Of a stretch of 64,000 nt of DNA, positions 24,121 to 34,987 are shown one piece after another. Every line of letters begins with the position of its first letter. The first letter of the stretch is position 1. Both the position numbers and the translations under genes were made by a program. Origin of the DNA: Prostheceraeus crozeri. Lineage: Eukaryota > Platyhelminthes > Polycladida > Euryleptidae. Location: positions 1 through 64,000 of the forward strand of contig CAJQUW010010277.1 of the NCBI GenBank assembly GCA_907163375.1, read 5' to 3'. Under the pieces are notes generated by a model. The model had not been told where the DNA came from. It worked only from the letters and a program-made list of their open reading frames with translations, and did not search any database.

Positions 24121-24166
24121 GCTACCCATGAGTATGTCTCCGTAAGACGAAACATCGGGTGTTTTA
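24121..24166 (+). ncRNA. Hammerhead-ribozyme-like vestige
   Basis: CCCATGAGTAT is followed by the stem GTCT-CCGTA-AGAC and then directly by GAAAC. An ACA...TGT pair could form a short third helix. This is the order of a type I hammerhead core (CUGAUGA, helix II, GAAA), but the first box is changed (CCCATGA in place of CTGATGA), so activity is unlikely. PLE terminal repeats often carry hammerheads. No PLE coding remnant was found right beside it. Confidence 0.2.
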
Positions 24167-25210
24167 TGCAGTCACTTGCTTTTATTTTAATTTTCTAACC
24201 CTGCAATAAAAGTTCAGGGAGCAGAAGAACTTGTTTTTACAATCAAAAATGAATAACCTCCCGTCAAAAGCAGTCAATATATGAAGAAGAAGACTATTTT
24301 TCTAACGATGTATATTGTAGGCAAAATGATACCACTTTAGATGTGTAAAAGCGATGTTGGTCAATGACTAAAGTGCATTAGGAAAAAGTGAATCCTGCAC
24401 AGTGAGCATTGAAGGCAAAACTTGTCTATTCCTATATGTTTATTAACAAATGAAATTATAAGATGATGCAATATAAAAAAAGACCGCACACTTGCGGCAG
24501 TCATTTCTGAAATCTGTGCTTAACTGATGGATTCTACATCAAAGCATCAAAATTAGATATTCTTATCAACAAAAATGTGAAATTATGTCTAAGTGCAGAG
24601 TGCAGACACCGCAAAAAATATCTGTTGTCTAATTTTAGACCTGTAGCATCATAGTGCACTTGTATTTGAATTAAGTTACCATGATTTAGTTGCCTAAGTC
24701 TCTGTCCACTGATTGATTGTTATCTGAGGATCTAACTTGATATATTTTAATTATATTTTTATATAATATGTAAAATTATTTGATGTAACATGAGAAATTA
24801 TTGCAAAGATTGTATCATTTCATCGTTGATATTTGATGTGACTACCAAATTTAAACAGATGTGCCAGGTTACGTTAAATGTTATCATTTGTATGAAAGCT
24901 TTATCCATATATATCCTAAGAATTAAATGAAAGTACAATGCTGCTTTTGTACCAAGCTGCTCTCCATTATTTGAACATTTCTATTTTCACCATAGCCTGA
25001 ATACACGAACGTTTATGACTTTGCATTGGTCTTTACATTTGTAATTTTTATCGGAAAATAACATTGATCGCGCCTTTGAATTTTTCCATAACGTTACCCT
25101 AAAAAATGATAACTTATGATGACGAACCTTTGTACTTTTAATCGAAGCGATAATAATCATTAAATATGCAAACCTCCAGGTTTATTACTATTTCTGTGGA
25201 ATGAAATAAT
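24167..25210. other. Non-coding stretch, nothing recognised
   Basis: AT-rich DNA left of the PLE inverted terminal copy; no frame, repeat pair or element end was recognised. Confidence 0.45.
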
Positions 25211-25459
25211 TCTGAGAAAGTTATACAAAAGAAATCAAAACTCCCCTTTTCAGTTTATAGGCCGATATAATAAAGTAAAAATTAAGCGTATCAAAGACAG
25301 GCCTTCGGCGTCCAGCGCTTTCAACGGTCGATGTTTGGATGGCACAGATGCAGCCTTTATGAAGGCTTATATAAGCGTAAATGATATCAAGAACATGGTT
25401 GGCTGTTGAACTGTGAAGTTAGATTGTAAAAAGGTAATTCATGTTTCCTATTGATTGCT
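25211..25459. repeat. Left inverted terminal copy of the PLE
   Basis: This is the reverse complement of 27463-27734. Landmarks are CAAAACTCCCCTTTTCAG, the block CAAAGACAGGCCTTCGGCG and the end at CCTATTGATTGCT. The CGCTGGACGCCGAAGGCCTG segment on the minus strand resembles a collapsed hammerhead region. Confidence 0.8.
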
Positions 25460-25549
25460 TTGTCTTCTGTTATTGCTGTATCTCGTGTGTTTGGTCAGTT
25501 TGTTAATGAGACCGACTTGAAAAGTCCCGATGTCGTCAGCGCCATTATG

Positions 25550-26350
25550 TTTGTCTATTAAGTGTTGATAAAGGGCGCTCGATGTACTTTTGTTTTTATA
25601 GCTCGCTTTTGTTGTTGATGCTTCGTCTTAAGCACTCTCGCTGTTTTGCCGATATTAATTACAGAATTCATTGTAGAATTCATTACATATTCTACAGGTG
25701 TATTTGTACACAAACTTTTTCCGGTAAATATTACTATTACATTCAAGGCAAATCTCGCAATTACAAATTTGGTTACTACTTTTGTGCTTAAAAAATGATG
25801 ACGATTTCATACCATATTCGTTTGTGACTTTTATGGGGAATTTGTAGTTATTGATTAATTTATCTACTTTGCGATTACATCTGTCGTTTACAAAAGGAAA
25901 TTTGAAATTTACTATCTTTTGTGGTTTTGGCTTTTCCTGCTTGTTCTTAGGTTTTGCCGCTCTGCAGTCGTTTGTATTATAACCATTGTCGATTAGAATA
26001 CTCTGGAATTCGATTATATTTTCTTGTTTTCTGATATCGTCATTGCAACGTTTAGTAATTGACTGAAATCTATTGCTTATCAAATTTTGTTTTGCATGCC
26101 ATGGTAGAAAGTCATCCTTACGTAAAATAATGTTCGAATGCTCAGCTTTATGATACCAGCTCTGTATAGCCTCCTTGTTTGAAATTTTTATTTTCATATC
26201 TAGAAATGGCAACCACTCTCCAGGCTCGGGCGTTTCGAGTGAAAACTTAATATTTTTATTTACTTAATTGAAAGCAGTCAATATTTCATTAAATGAGCCT
26301 ACGTCATACGGTATTGGCCCTATTATGATGTCATCAATATACCGGTTGTA
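25550..26350 (-). pseudogene. PLE RT palm/thumb and GIY-YIG end, frameshifted
   Basis: On the minus strand, RYIDDIIIG (about 26340-26315) marks the catalytic palm. After a stop, an open frame from 26212 begins MPFLDMKIKISNKEAIQSWY, the usual PLE F-L-D-x-x-I block. This frame ends with a cysteine-bearing KHKSSNQICNCEICLECNSN stretch. After a short repeat of GAATTCATT with a frame change, a second frame (25746-25558) gives INIGKTARVLKTKHQQQKRA. That is the I-G-K-T-x-R-x-L-x-x-R/K-x-x-x-H part of a PLE GIY-YIG endonuclease. The enzyme would nick the target and prime reverse transcription. A stop near 26267 and the frameshift near 25680 disable it. Confidence 0.65.
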
Positions 26351-26987
26351 TATTTCGGGTTGAATATTCAATTTAGCTTATTAAGCTTCGGTTTGCAAAC
26401 GAAGTTTATTTCAAAATTTGTTTCGAAATTTATTGCAGACGGAAGGGTAAAATGAGCACCCATTGGTGCTCCCTTTATTTGCTTGCATACTTTATCATTA
26501 TATTTTATTTCATAATTGTAACAAATAAAATTTAGCAAACGTCGTCTTCAAGACTAATGTCATAGTTTTCAATTTTGTCCCAATAGCTTAGCAACAGTTC
26601 AATATTGTGTTCTATACCTTCTTCTATCGGTATACTTGATTACAGGCTTGTACAGGCTTATGACATCCAGGGAAATGAATGCTTTATTATTTACGTTAGT
26701 CTGTTCGTTTAATATTGCTATCAGATCATTGCTGTTAGATAGGTAAGACGGAATATATTGTAAGACTTGAGTTAGAATTTTAGAAACTACCCAATCAATT
26801 TTCTCGATAGGGGTGTTGCGAACTGAGGCTATCGGTCGAACCGGAAAACCATCGTCCGATCTCTCCTTATGATCTTAAAGTTAAGCAAAGAAATTGGCCG
26901 GGGTACTACCAGTTGTAATTAATTTTTCACTCTGAGATCGCAAGACCGGACTTATTGGCTTGTTTCTCCGATGAATCAACTTTAGTC

Positions 26988-27437
26988 TTATTCAATTCTA
27001 AGTGTCATTTCATCTTTTAATACATTTTCATTTTTCTTAACTAAATCTTCCGTTTTACAGACTACAAATCTATTCATCTTATCTGTCGCGATGCATTGTA
27101 AATTGTTGTTCTGCAAGAAAGCTTTAGTTTTTCGTTTTTTATTTTTAGTGTCTAGATACGCTTTGCTATTACTAAGTTTTTTAGTATCGCAGACCAAAAT
27201 ATCCTTCAACTCGTTTTTGAAACAAACTATCTTTTGTTCCATCTCTTTGCTCATTTTAGGTGGCAAATCGCATGTATTTTTATCGAATGGTACAATTAAA
27301 TTCTCTAAATTAGCCTTAACGTCTTTGAAACTAGAACTCCAACGTAAATTGTATTTTGATGTCTCGAAATTCAGAGAAACTTTATCCCAAAAAGCTCTTA
27401 TTGATGTCATGCGACAAGCGGTTCTTAGGGCCTTCAC
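26988..27437 (-). pseudogene. PLE N-terminal/early RT region
   Basis: This 149-codon frame starts MKALRTACRMTSIRAFWDKV and contains SKYNLRWSSSFKDVKANLEN. It ends with a CIATDKMNRFVVCKTEDLVK box, matching the conserved A/T-D-K-g-n-r-f-v-v block before the PLE fingers. The adjoining 26990-26400 stretch continues RT traces (VRPIASV-like, FISLDVISLYKP) in broken frames. It lies just inside the right inverted terminal copy, as the 5' part of the minus-strand element should. Confidence 0.6.
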
Positions 27438-27462
27438 TTAAAGCAATTACACAACTTGAACC

Positions 27463-27734
27463 AGCAATCAATAGGAAACATGAATTACCTTTTTACAATC
27501 TAACTTCACAGTTCAACAGTCAATCATACATGCAACACAGTTCTTGATATCATTTACGCTTATATAAGCCTTCATAAAGGCTGCATCTGTGCCATCCAAA
27601 CATCGACCGTTGAAAGCGCTGGACGCCGAAGGCCTGTCTTTGATACGCTTAATTTTTACTTTATTATATCGGCCCATATACTGAAAAGGGGAGTTTCGAT
27701 TACTTTTGTATATTTTTTGTATAACTTAGAAAGA
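27463..27734. repeat. Right inverted terminal copy of the PLE
   Basis: Begins AGCAATCAATAGGAAACATG and ends near GTATAACTTAGAAAGA. It matches the left copy in reverse complement, apart from about 10-20 extra bases and scattered substitutions. Confidence 0.8.
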
Positions 27735-28370
27735 TGATCTCCCGTCACCTGGTCAACTACATACAACAATGAAATAATTGTCTTATTAGTAAAATCCGTT
27801 TAGATAGCGTGAGTCTGAATGGCTGATATACTTATTTTAACTGATGCATTAACTAATCGAGTTGACATTAATGACGCACTGAATAGCTCATATTGATTAA
27901 CAGTAATTAGTGAAAAATTGGAAGACTAATGTCGAACTACGGTTTCGTATATAGATTGTTATGGTTTGATTGTATTCTACAATTTTATTTGAATATATAA
28001 TCAAGCGTTTTGAGTTCATGCTTAAATCTTCATCACCGAGGCAATGAGTACATGGCTACACTGACCGCTGCAAATGTCAGCAATATTTACCACTTGTTTG
28101 AATGTCAAATATTTTTGCACACTCAGACTTCAGCGGATGTACACCTGTTACGTGACATTATTAAGTTCTGAATAATCTTGTCGCTAAAAGATCTAACACA
28201 TAGTGAATTTTACGAATGATTAGACAATACTTTGGCAGGTTATACTACGCTTAATGTGTGTTTCAAGTAGGAGCTTATTTAATTACCGTGTGCTAAAATG
28301 TAATAAGGTGCAAACTTGTCATGGAAATGACAAGTGGAAGCTATCATAAGCTATCAAAATGAGATTGTAG
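27735..28370. other. Non-coding stretch, nothing recognised
   Basis: No supported exon, repeat pair or element end. Confidence 0.4.
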
Positions 28371-28485
28371 GAAGCAAGTTGCAGAAAAGATTCATCATAG
28401 TGCATCTGAAATCGCTTCGCAACGAGCACAGGTAAATGTGCGAGAGTTGGATTCAGCTCGCGAAAAGGCTATCAAATATAATTAA
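28371..28485 (+). CDS. Candidate terminal exon, charged helical peptide
   Basis: After an acceptor-like GAGATTGTAG the frame runs in phase 2 through KQVAEKIHHSASEIASQRAQ and on to a TAA at 28483-28485. The peptide is short (about 37 codons), strongly helical, and balanced in K/E/R content, which is unusual for chance frames in this AT-rich DNA. No family recognised. The acceptor lacks a long pyrimidine tract, so support is weak. Confidence 0.25.
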
Positions 28486-29701
28486 GTATTATTATGTTGA
28501 TTCTTTTATTGCTTTGTAATTACTGCTTCCCATTTCTTTTTCACTCTGCTTCTTTACCTTTCATCGTCTGCTGAGGGACGCATTCAATTTGTGTTAAGCA
28601 AGGAAATGGAGTCTGTGTCCTTTGAATCCTATCATTCTGCCGTCGGAGTCCTAAAAATGACAGGATTCCTCCGCCAACTAAATATCGTCTCGATGTTTTT
28701 ATCTGGTTTTAGATGACATAATTGAATTGCAATTTTTTGAAGTAGTAAATAACTTATAGAAAGTACCTATAACTTTAAAAAAATACAGTGAGGATGGCCG
28801 CCCAGGTGTCCTTCTGAAATCATATCGTCGATGATGGACGACAAGATGTAGCTACACTAGCACAGAGACATGAAAGCAAGTGATTTCTTAGTTATATGTT
28901 TCTTTGCAAATGGATTACTTCGTATTTGAAAAGCTCATTGTGCATGTGCAACGCATGCAGGACATGTCTTTATGATCGATAGCGACTGATTGTGTTAATA
29001 ATAACCTTCTCATCATTATCCATCAACCATCTTCTGAAAGTGATTTTCATGCGATTTGCGACCGATCATTTTCCCAAAAGGCAACGTTAAGATTCCAAAT
29101 GTAAGTTTATATGGTTGCTGAATGATTTCTCCATGGAAGCAGTTGAGCAGTTGTATATACTGCAGAAGTACAGCTCAGGGGTTCACGGCGCAGTGCTTAA
29201 AAGTTTCTTTCCATGAGGTCAATGACTATATCGCGTCACATTCCTTTAGATTGTCATCAAGTGTAAAGTCAATTGATATTTCGTGTCAGACAGCACGTTC
29301 TGTCCGATTTTTGTCTTTGTCTCGGTAATACTGAGCCAACTGTCGTCCAATCAAGAAGTTTGCAACCTTTGCAGGTCTTCTGCAACAATTAGATATTTTC
29401 CTCTGCAGTGAGGATAGAGAATATTCGAGGAAAATTCTACAGTGAAATTCTTTTGGTGTTCCAGTTTCTGCCGGAAATTCTCCTTCTCAGAGGTAGACAA
29501 TAATTCCAGATATCGAGGTCTCGATACACAACATGTCGTGTGTTTCCGTGCTGTAGAAATGACCGCACGGAAAGCGGATGAATAAAATTCGGAAAACTCT
29601 TTTGTTTTCTTCAAAATGTTTTACATTATTTCGTCAAGTAAACTGACCATCCAGCCTATGAGACTTCTTATCTGGATGATTCTTTTATGTCAAAGGTGGT
29701 T
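28486..29701. other. Non-coding stretch left of the Gypsy element
   Basis: A minus-strand frame at 29614-29351 (87 codons, MKKTKEFSEFYSSAFRAVIS onward) has a mixed composition but no recognised domain and no clear splice support. Nothing else was seen up to the Gypsy target duplication. Confidence 0.35.
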
Positions 29702-29705
29702 GTAC

Positions 29706-29856
29706 TGTAGGGTTAGATTTCTAGGTGTAGAAATCCAATGACACCTACACTGTGTTATTTACATGTATTACATGCTATGTTACATTTTGAATTTTGTACA
29801 CATGCCAATGCTTCACACTCAATACAGAGTTATAACTAACAAGACGTAATTCTATA
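29706..29856 (+). repeat. 5' LTR of the Gypsy element
   Basis: 151 bp, TGTAGGGTTAG to ATTCTATA. Against the right LTR it differs in ACACCTACA/ACAACTACA, TATTACATG/TATTTCATG, TACACATG/TACATATG and the last TATA/TACA. Confidence 0.9.
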
Positions 29857-29871
29857 TTTGGTGATCCCGAC
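29857..29871 (+). promoter_or_regulatory. Gypsy primer-binding site
   Basis: TTTGGTGATCCCGAC directly follows the 5' LTR. A TGGTGAcCCCGAC form is common in Mag-like Gypsy elements and pairs with a tRNA 3' end that primes minus-strand DNA. The exact tRNA was not determined. Confidence 0.6.
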
Positions 29872-29886
29872 TACCGAAAATGTCTA

Positions 29887-30085
29887 CTACACTCTTTCCC
29901 GTTCAAGTTTCCACTCTTTGCATTGATATTTCCAATATTTGCATAGAAATTTTCAAACTTTGATCTCACAAATCCAAATTTTGCATTCAACATTCCAATA
30001 TTTGCATTGATATTTCTTCTCTTTGCGATCAAGAATCTATGATTTGCAGATAGCTTTCCAATATTTGCAATCAAGATTCAAATTT
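29887..30085. repeat. Left terminal inverted repeat made of phased 21-bp units
   Basis: Reverse complement of the right end with about three mismatches near 29950. It carries the same series of GCAAA-starting 21-bp units, in opposite orientation. Confidence 0.85.
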
Positions 30086-30275
30086 TTTCGATCGTATTAG
30101 ATCTGAATATTTGACCATTCTTTTCGATATTTAACGCAAAGGGGTCATGTTATATTTTGTGATCTTCATTAATGTAATGAATATGAGAGATTACCAAGTC
30201 AACTGTTCAATAATAATGGTGAATTGATGAAATGCGTGGCTTTACTTACAGCACGACTGTGAGGAGTTATACGTA

Positions 30276-31570
30276 CAGTAGAACGCCCTAACTTTAGCCA
30301 GGCGTCCTAACTTTAGCCACCGGTGGTGCATGACTTCAATCTTATTTTTTTCTGATATGATGCATTTACGATGCACCACTACAGCTTGAAATATTCATCT
30401 GATACCATAGTACTGCAAAACTACTCTCTATCTTGTCATATTTCAAGTTATGACTTCATGGCTGAATCTTTTCCAAAAACATGCATTTTTGGCAAAAAAA
30501 TTGAATTTCAAAATGCACCCCTGAACGGTTTGAAGCCTAGACATGTGGAATCGGTTGAAACGTCAAATACGTTGCTCATACACTGTTTTAACATATTAAT
30601 GGAGTTTCAAGTGGCAACTTTAACTTTGCTTACTTTTAAATGGGGTGGCTAAAGTTAGGACATCAAATTCAGGAAAATGTCCTAACTTTAGCCACTTATG
30701 TGAGTGAAGTTATGCTTGATTTATTTGAAATTCGGTCCCTACTGCATCAGGGCTAGCCTCCTTTTCAACTTCCTCAGACGTCCGATGTTCACAAATTCAA
30801 AGTCGATATATCAATAGCTAGACTTCATTGTACACTGTACATTCAACGTGTCAGCTTGACCGGTATATCTACGAGTAATTACACGCATAAGAAAATGCTA
30901 TTCTATACTGTTTCCCCATCTTGAAAATGAAGGAGATTTCAATTAATCCAGTAATGCGAATTGAACAATGCACCTTCCATTCTTGAGAATGAAGTAATTG
31001 CTATTTTTAGTTAATGACACTGACTTGGATTTCGAGGGTTATGTGGGCCCCATCGACGAACTTAATGTCAATCGTGAACCCTCTATCGATGAACATGATG
31101 ATGAATCTCAATCGAAGCCACAAATAAATCAAGGAGATTTTGTTCTTGTTAAACTCGCAGTTGATGGTAGATCAATCCACAAACACTTTGTGGGATAAGT
31201 GTTGCAGGTAGTAAGCCAAAACGATATTGAAGTCACCGGACGAAGAAAGACACCGGATGAAATTGTAGAGACTGTGTGCTACTCCCGATCGTCGTGGTTT
31301 GGTTTGGACTATTGACTGTGACATAGACAAACAATTGACTGTACTTACGTATGTATGAGTCAAGAATTTTTATACTTTGATATTTTTATAGTTATAATGT
31401 CATCCAGTTATGTGTTTTGTTATCCAAAGTTCACAATAGATAGAATATTTCCATAAGAAAGAACTTCTCATTCATTGAGTCTAATTCCTACTCAATCAAT
31501 CATCATTAAGTTCAATTCTATCATGTAGGAGGCTTTTGAAAACAGTGGCTAAAGTTAGGGCGTTCTACGA
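30276..31570 (+). mobile_element. Nested pogo/Tigger-like non-autonomous transposon
   Basis: The ends are CAGTAGAACGCCCTAACTTT at 30276 and, inverted, AAAGTTAGGGCGTTCTACGA at 31570. TA lies on both outer sides (30274-30275 and 31571-31572). The outermost two or three bases differ between the ends. A CCTAACTTTAGCCA motif occurs five times: near 30287, 30306, 30647 (inverted), 30681 and 31546 (inverted). Inside is only the C-terminal tail of a transposase-like protein. TA duplications and CAGT ends fit pogo/Tigger relatives. The element sits in the left half of the larger DDE/recombinase transposon. Confidence 0.7.
30995..31310 (+). pseudogene. C-terminal tail fragment of a pogo/Jerky-like transposase
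   Basis: After an acceptor-like TTTTTAG at 30991 the frame gives an acidic stretch (EPSIDEHDDESQS) and then INQGDFVLVKLAVDGRSIHK, ending at 31198. Further traces (DIEVTGRRKTPDE) follow in another frame. From memory, a g-D-y-V-L-V-k-f-a domain after an acidic linker is common at the C-terminus of pogo/Tigger-type transposases. The DDE core and DNA-binding domain are absent, so the nested element is non-autonomous. Confidence 0.45.
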
Positions 31571-31801
31571 TACGGCGTACATACAACAATTGATTATAAA
31601 TAGAAATCATTACCATACAGGATAGCATCATATTGTACCATACAAAGCTGCTATTTTAGTTCTTTCTTAAAGGAACGATAATGCATACATTGCATTTAAT
31701 GGGGGGATATTTTAACGTCCATCGTCAAAAGCCTTGTTATACATGTATGTGCTTGCACTTATAAGATGATGAAGAATGCATGGTTCATTCACAAGGAGTT
31801 T

Positions 31802-32524
31802 TAGTCCGGCAGCCAGAGCGAGTTTCTGCAGGGAACGAGGCCGAAAGTGAGACTTTCACAGAATGTTGTACACCCTATGCCTACTACGAATCGTCACGTC
31901 TGCCGAGTTCTATTCAGTTCCTCTTCTTGTCAGACAGGATCAAAGAAAAACACATGCAAATCCAATGGGACGCAGATTGCAGTTTTTGGCTAAAATGAAA
32001 TTTTGTATGTTTTCTCTGATTAAACGAAAAGTACTAAGCCCAGAGTCATAATTTTTGGCATGGAATGTCTTCTGGTCATTTCCTTTCATGTTCATAGCAC
32101 TCAGTCTATGAAGCTAAACACATTCAGATTTGCGAGCCGCTTAATGTCGGCAAACACAAACATTTTAGCACTTATCCACATTACGCCACATTCTCACATA
32201 CAGTGTCGATCAGATGCATATAAAAGCACATGCCCATCATAGAAATGACCTGCTGAAATATTCCATCCAAAAAATTATGACTCGGGCTTGAGTACTTTTC
32301 GTTTAATCAGAGAAAACATACAAAATTTCATTTTAGCCAAAAACTGCAATCTGCATCCCATTGGATTTGCATGTGTTTTTCTTTGATCCTGTCTGACAAG
32401 AAGAGGAACTCACTAGGACTCGGAAGACGTGACGATTCGTAGTAGGCATAGGGTGTACAACATTCTGTGAAAGTCTCACTTTCGGCCTCGTTCCCTGCAG
32501 AAACTCGCTCTGGCTGCCGGACTA
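31802..32524. mobile_element. Nested foldback/MITE with about 265-bp arms
   Basis: Starts TAGTCCGGCAGCCAGAGCGA and ends with the reverse complement. The arms (about 31802-32072 and 32250-32524) are close copies in opposite orientation around a loop of about 170 bases. Short T-rich flanks (GTTT left, TTTA right) could be a small target duplication. No coding potential beyond arm-derived chance frames. It lies between the nested pogo-like element and the transposase gene. Confidence 0.7.
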
Positions 32525-32901
32525 TTTATGGAAATACGTGTATAACAGCAAACTGTATTCTTTTCTGAAAGCTTTTGATGTGTAGGCTATTCAAATGCCA
32601 ATCCCTTCTATTGATCCCAATTCCTTAGCAGTGGTCAAATATGTGATGTATGTACATGTAAATGATCAAGTGTATATCCTTGACATTTTTGAAATTTACT
32701 GCAGTATATTGATGGTTTGTTTTCTATCTAGAATTGAGCTTATTGAACCTATAGAACTTCAAGAGCCGTTTTATTGATTAATCATCGACTTATATACCGC
32801 ATCCATCATTTTTGCTTCGATCTAAAAAACAATAAATTTTTAATGTCATATTTTATTGAACAATCATGAACATTAAAAGTTAAATGAAAGTTAGTCAAAA
32901 G

Positions 32902-33928
32902 TTACAAACACTCTTCAGCATATGCTCGAGGTAAGATGCGATTCAAATGTCCACAAAATTTGACAATTTTTGCTGTTGTCACACTGGTGTACGATAGATT
33001 CAGTGCCTCTAAGAGAATTTGCTGCCTCACTTGAATGGTAGTGGATCCCTGGCTGCGAGCAGTTTCCTTTACATTTATAATTTGACTGTTAATCGGCGGT
33101 GATGCTAATTTCTTTTTGATCATGGACTTCAGTAAAGAAAATGCTTCTTCTATGGGGTTCAACATAGGAGACCATGGCGGCAAATGTTTGAAGATATGGT
33201 GATCTCTAGAAGAAGACGAATTCCGATGACATGGTGCATTATCAAAGATGATGTAAGTCTTTTCACGTGGCGAATCATCTTCAAGCTTCTGGCTCAAGTC
33301 GTTGATAAAATTCTGAAAAGTTTCTCGAGTGACACTACCAATGTGTTCGCGGTGCATTATCAAACCACCATTGGAGCTCACGGCCATTATGATGTTGACA
33401 TTATGGCCACGCTGTCCACCAACAGCCCGAAAACACTGTAAACCCCCTTTAGAGCGTCCCTGGGTTCGTGATGTCCACAAATTAAAGTTGGTTTCATCGA
33501 CATACACACATTTGTGATAATTTGCCTCATCGAGAAACCAAGTAGCGTATTCCTGTCGGGCTCTTGTGACATCAGGCTTATTCCTATCCGTGGGTATGTT
33601 GCGAACATTTTTTACGGTGTACAACATACCGTCCAGTGTTCTTGATATTGAACTTAAACTCAAAGAAGGTTTTTGAGGCAAATCTGACTGCAAGCCTTCT
33701 TGCATTTGCTGCAAGGTTGAAGACGGATTGTTGGAAATCATTTGTTCCAAATAGGTTTTGACTTCTTCATCGACCTTGTGGTGTGTCTTGCCACCTTGCT
33801 TACTTTTTGTCACACGACCAGATTTTATAATCTTTCTGGCAGTGTTATGTTTTATTCCTAAAGATTCTGCAACTGTCAGGAAATCACCGTCGGCGCTATA
33901 CGAATCAATAAATTTTTTTTCTATGCAT
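32902..33928 (-). pseudogene. IS630/Tc1-mariner-type DDE transposase with N-terminal HTH, one frameshift
   Basis: The main frame (33813-32902, 303 codons) has the DDE_3 layout. The first aspartate is in KCVYVDETNFNLWTSRTQGR (about residue 100). The second is in TYIIFDNAPCHRNSS, and the glutamate is in LPPWSPMLNPIEEAFSLLKS. Upstream, in a shifted frame, residues FLTVAESLGIKHNTARKIIK form a helix-turn-helix typical of IS630 transposases. The frame change coincides with an A8 run near 33912, and an ATG at 33928 gives a likely start and a total of about 340 residues. All three catalytic acids are present, so only this small change disrupts it. It would cut and join the inverted ends at TA sites. 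The divergent recombinase gene starts about 127 bp away. Confidence 0.8.
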
Positions 33929-34055
33929 ATCTATGACATCATCATGGAAATGTATTGATTTGCAAAACCATAGACTTCCGTGTAGACTTCTCATTTTGTA
34001 ATTTCAAATTGTTAAATCAACTTGTTGGTAGTATAGTTAGCAAACTGCAAAAGAA
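33929..34055. promoter_or_regulatory. Shared divergent intergenic region of transposase and recombinase genes
   Basis: 127 bp separate the two start codons, which point away from each other. The stretch is AT-rich and should hold promoters for both genes. No specific motif was recognised. Confidence 0.35.
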
Positions 34056-34987
34056 ATGAAGCGTTCTGCTGCTGAAATTATTGATGATATTCATCCTATG
34101 AAAAGTGTTAAAAAATACGATAAGAATTGGAAACAATTTCAGGAATATTCTAAGTTAAACAACGAAAAACCTAACGAAGAAAACTTTTTGCAGTATTTCG
34201 ATTACTTGAAAAGAGAAAAGAAGTTGGCTTCAAGTACATTATGGTCTATTTATTCTATGTTGAATAATAAACTTCAACTATACCACGGAGGAAAACTCCA
34301 AGCTTACCCACGTTTGACTCTTCTATTAAAATCTTATGAGGCAGGTTATAAGCGAAAAACTGCTAGTGTGTTTTCTAAAGAGGACATATTCAACTTTCTG
34401 GAGAACGCGCCGAATGAGAAAGAAGGAGGTTTAAGGTGCGCAGATCTCGCCAACTTAAACAGTGATGATTTTGAATTTAATGAATCTACAGGTATGTGGG
34501 TCACCTATTCCGTGAGCAAACAGAAAGGTGAGCAATTCAATAATAAATTTAATATTCCGCTGGAATATTGTGGCTTTTTGGAAAAGTATGACAACATGCT
34601 GGCAGACTGTGAAGCTTCTGAAGGAAGATTTATGAAATCATATCGCTTGCATAAAGATGGTCGATCGTATTATACCAAACAACCAATGGGAGTGCATCTA
34701 TTAGCTAAAATAACTCAGAATGTTGCGACGTTTTTGAAACTGGAACAACCAACAACTTATACGGGCATGCTATGAGGAGAACTTCAGCAAATATTCTTGC
34801 TGAAGCTGGAGCATCTTCAACATCTTCGCAAAAACACTTCAACTGGAAAAACCAAAACACGGCATTAAAGTATGTGGACAACACAACTTCTCAGAAACTG
34901 AGCATTGCGAGCTTAATGAAAAAGCAACCGTCAAGTTCTTCGGGCATTCATATGCAGAATCACGCGTCCGAAAGGGCTGAACAGTAA
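34056..34987 (+). pseudogene. Tyrosine recombinase (phage-integrase fold), one frameshift and probable internal deletion
   Basis: The first frame (34056-34775) has a SAM-like N-terminal core-binding part, with NFLQYFDYLKREKKLASSTL and WSIYSMLNNKLQLYHGGKLQ. The catalytic part begins GGLRCADLANLNSDDFEF (first arginine) and has YSVSKQKGEQFNNKF (beta-hairpin lysine). At about 34767 one base is missing and the chain continues in the next frame (34772-34987). That frame carries H-A-M-R-R-T (the H-x-x-R box), HFNWKN (the H/W position) and ALKYVDNT (the tyrosine). The segment before GGLRC is shorter than I remember for relatives in insects and other invertebrates, suggesting a deletion. Such enzymes cut and rejoin DNA through a tyrosine link. 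Its role beside a DDE transposase is unknown. Confidence 0.75.

Larger units (their letters stand above)
25211..27734 (-). mobile_element. Penelope-like element with long inverted terminal copies
   Basis: A minus-strand PLE coding region is flanked by about 250-270-bp inverted repeats, 25211-25459 and 27463-27734. The repeats are nearly identical, except that the right one has extra bases around 27505-27525. Inside, the reading order on the minus strand is an N-terminal region with TDKMNRFVVCKTEDLVKK, then RT traces (GAPMGAHFT-like, NRYIDDIIIG, WLPFLDMKIKI), then a GIY-YIG-type end. PLEs often carry their terminal copies (pLTRs) in inverted orientation, so the structure fits. Stops and frameshifts interrupt RT and endonuclease, so the copy is not autonomous. 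No clear target duplication was seen. Confidence 0.75.
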
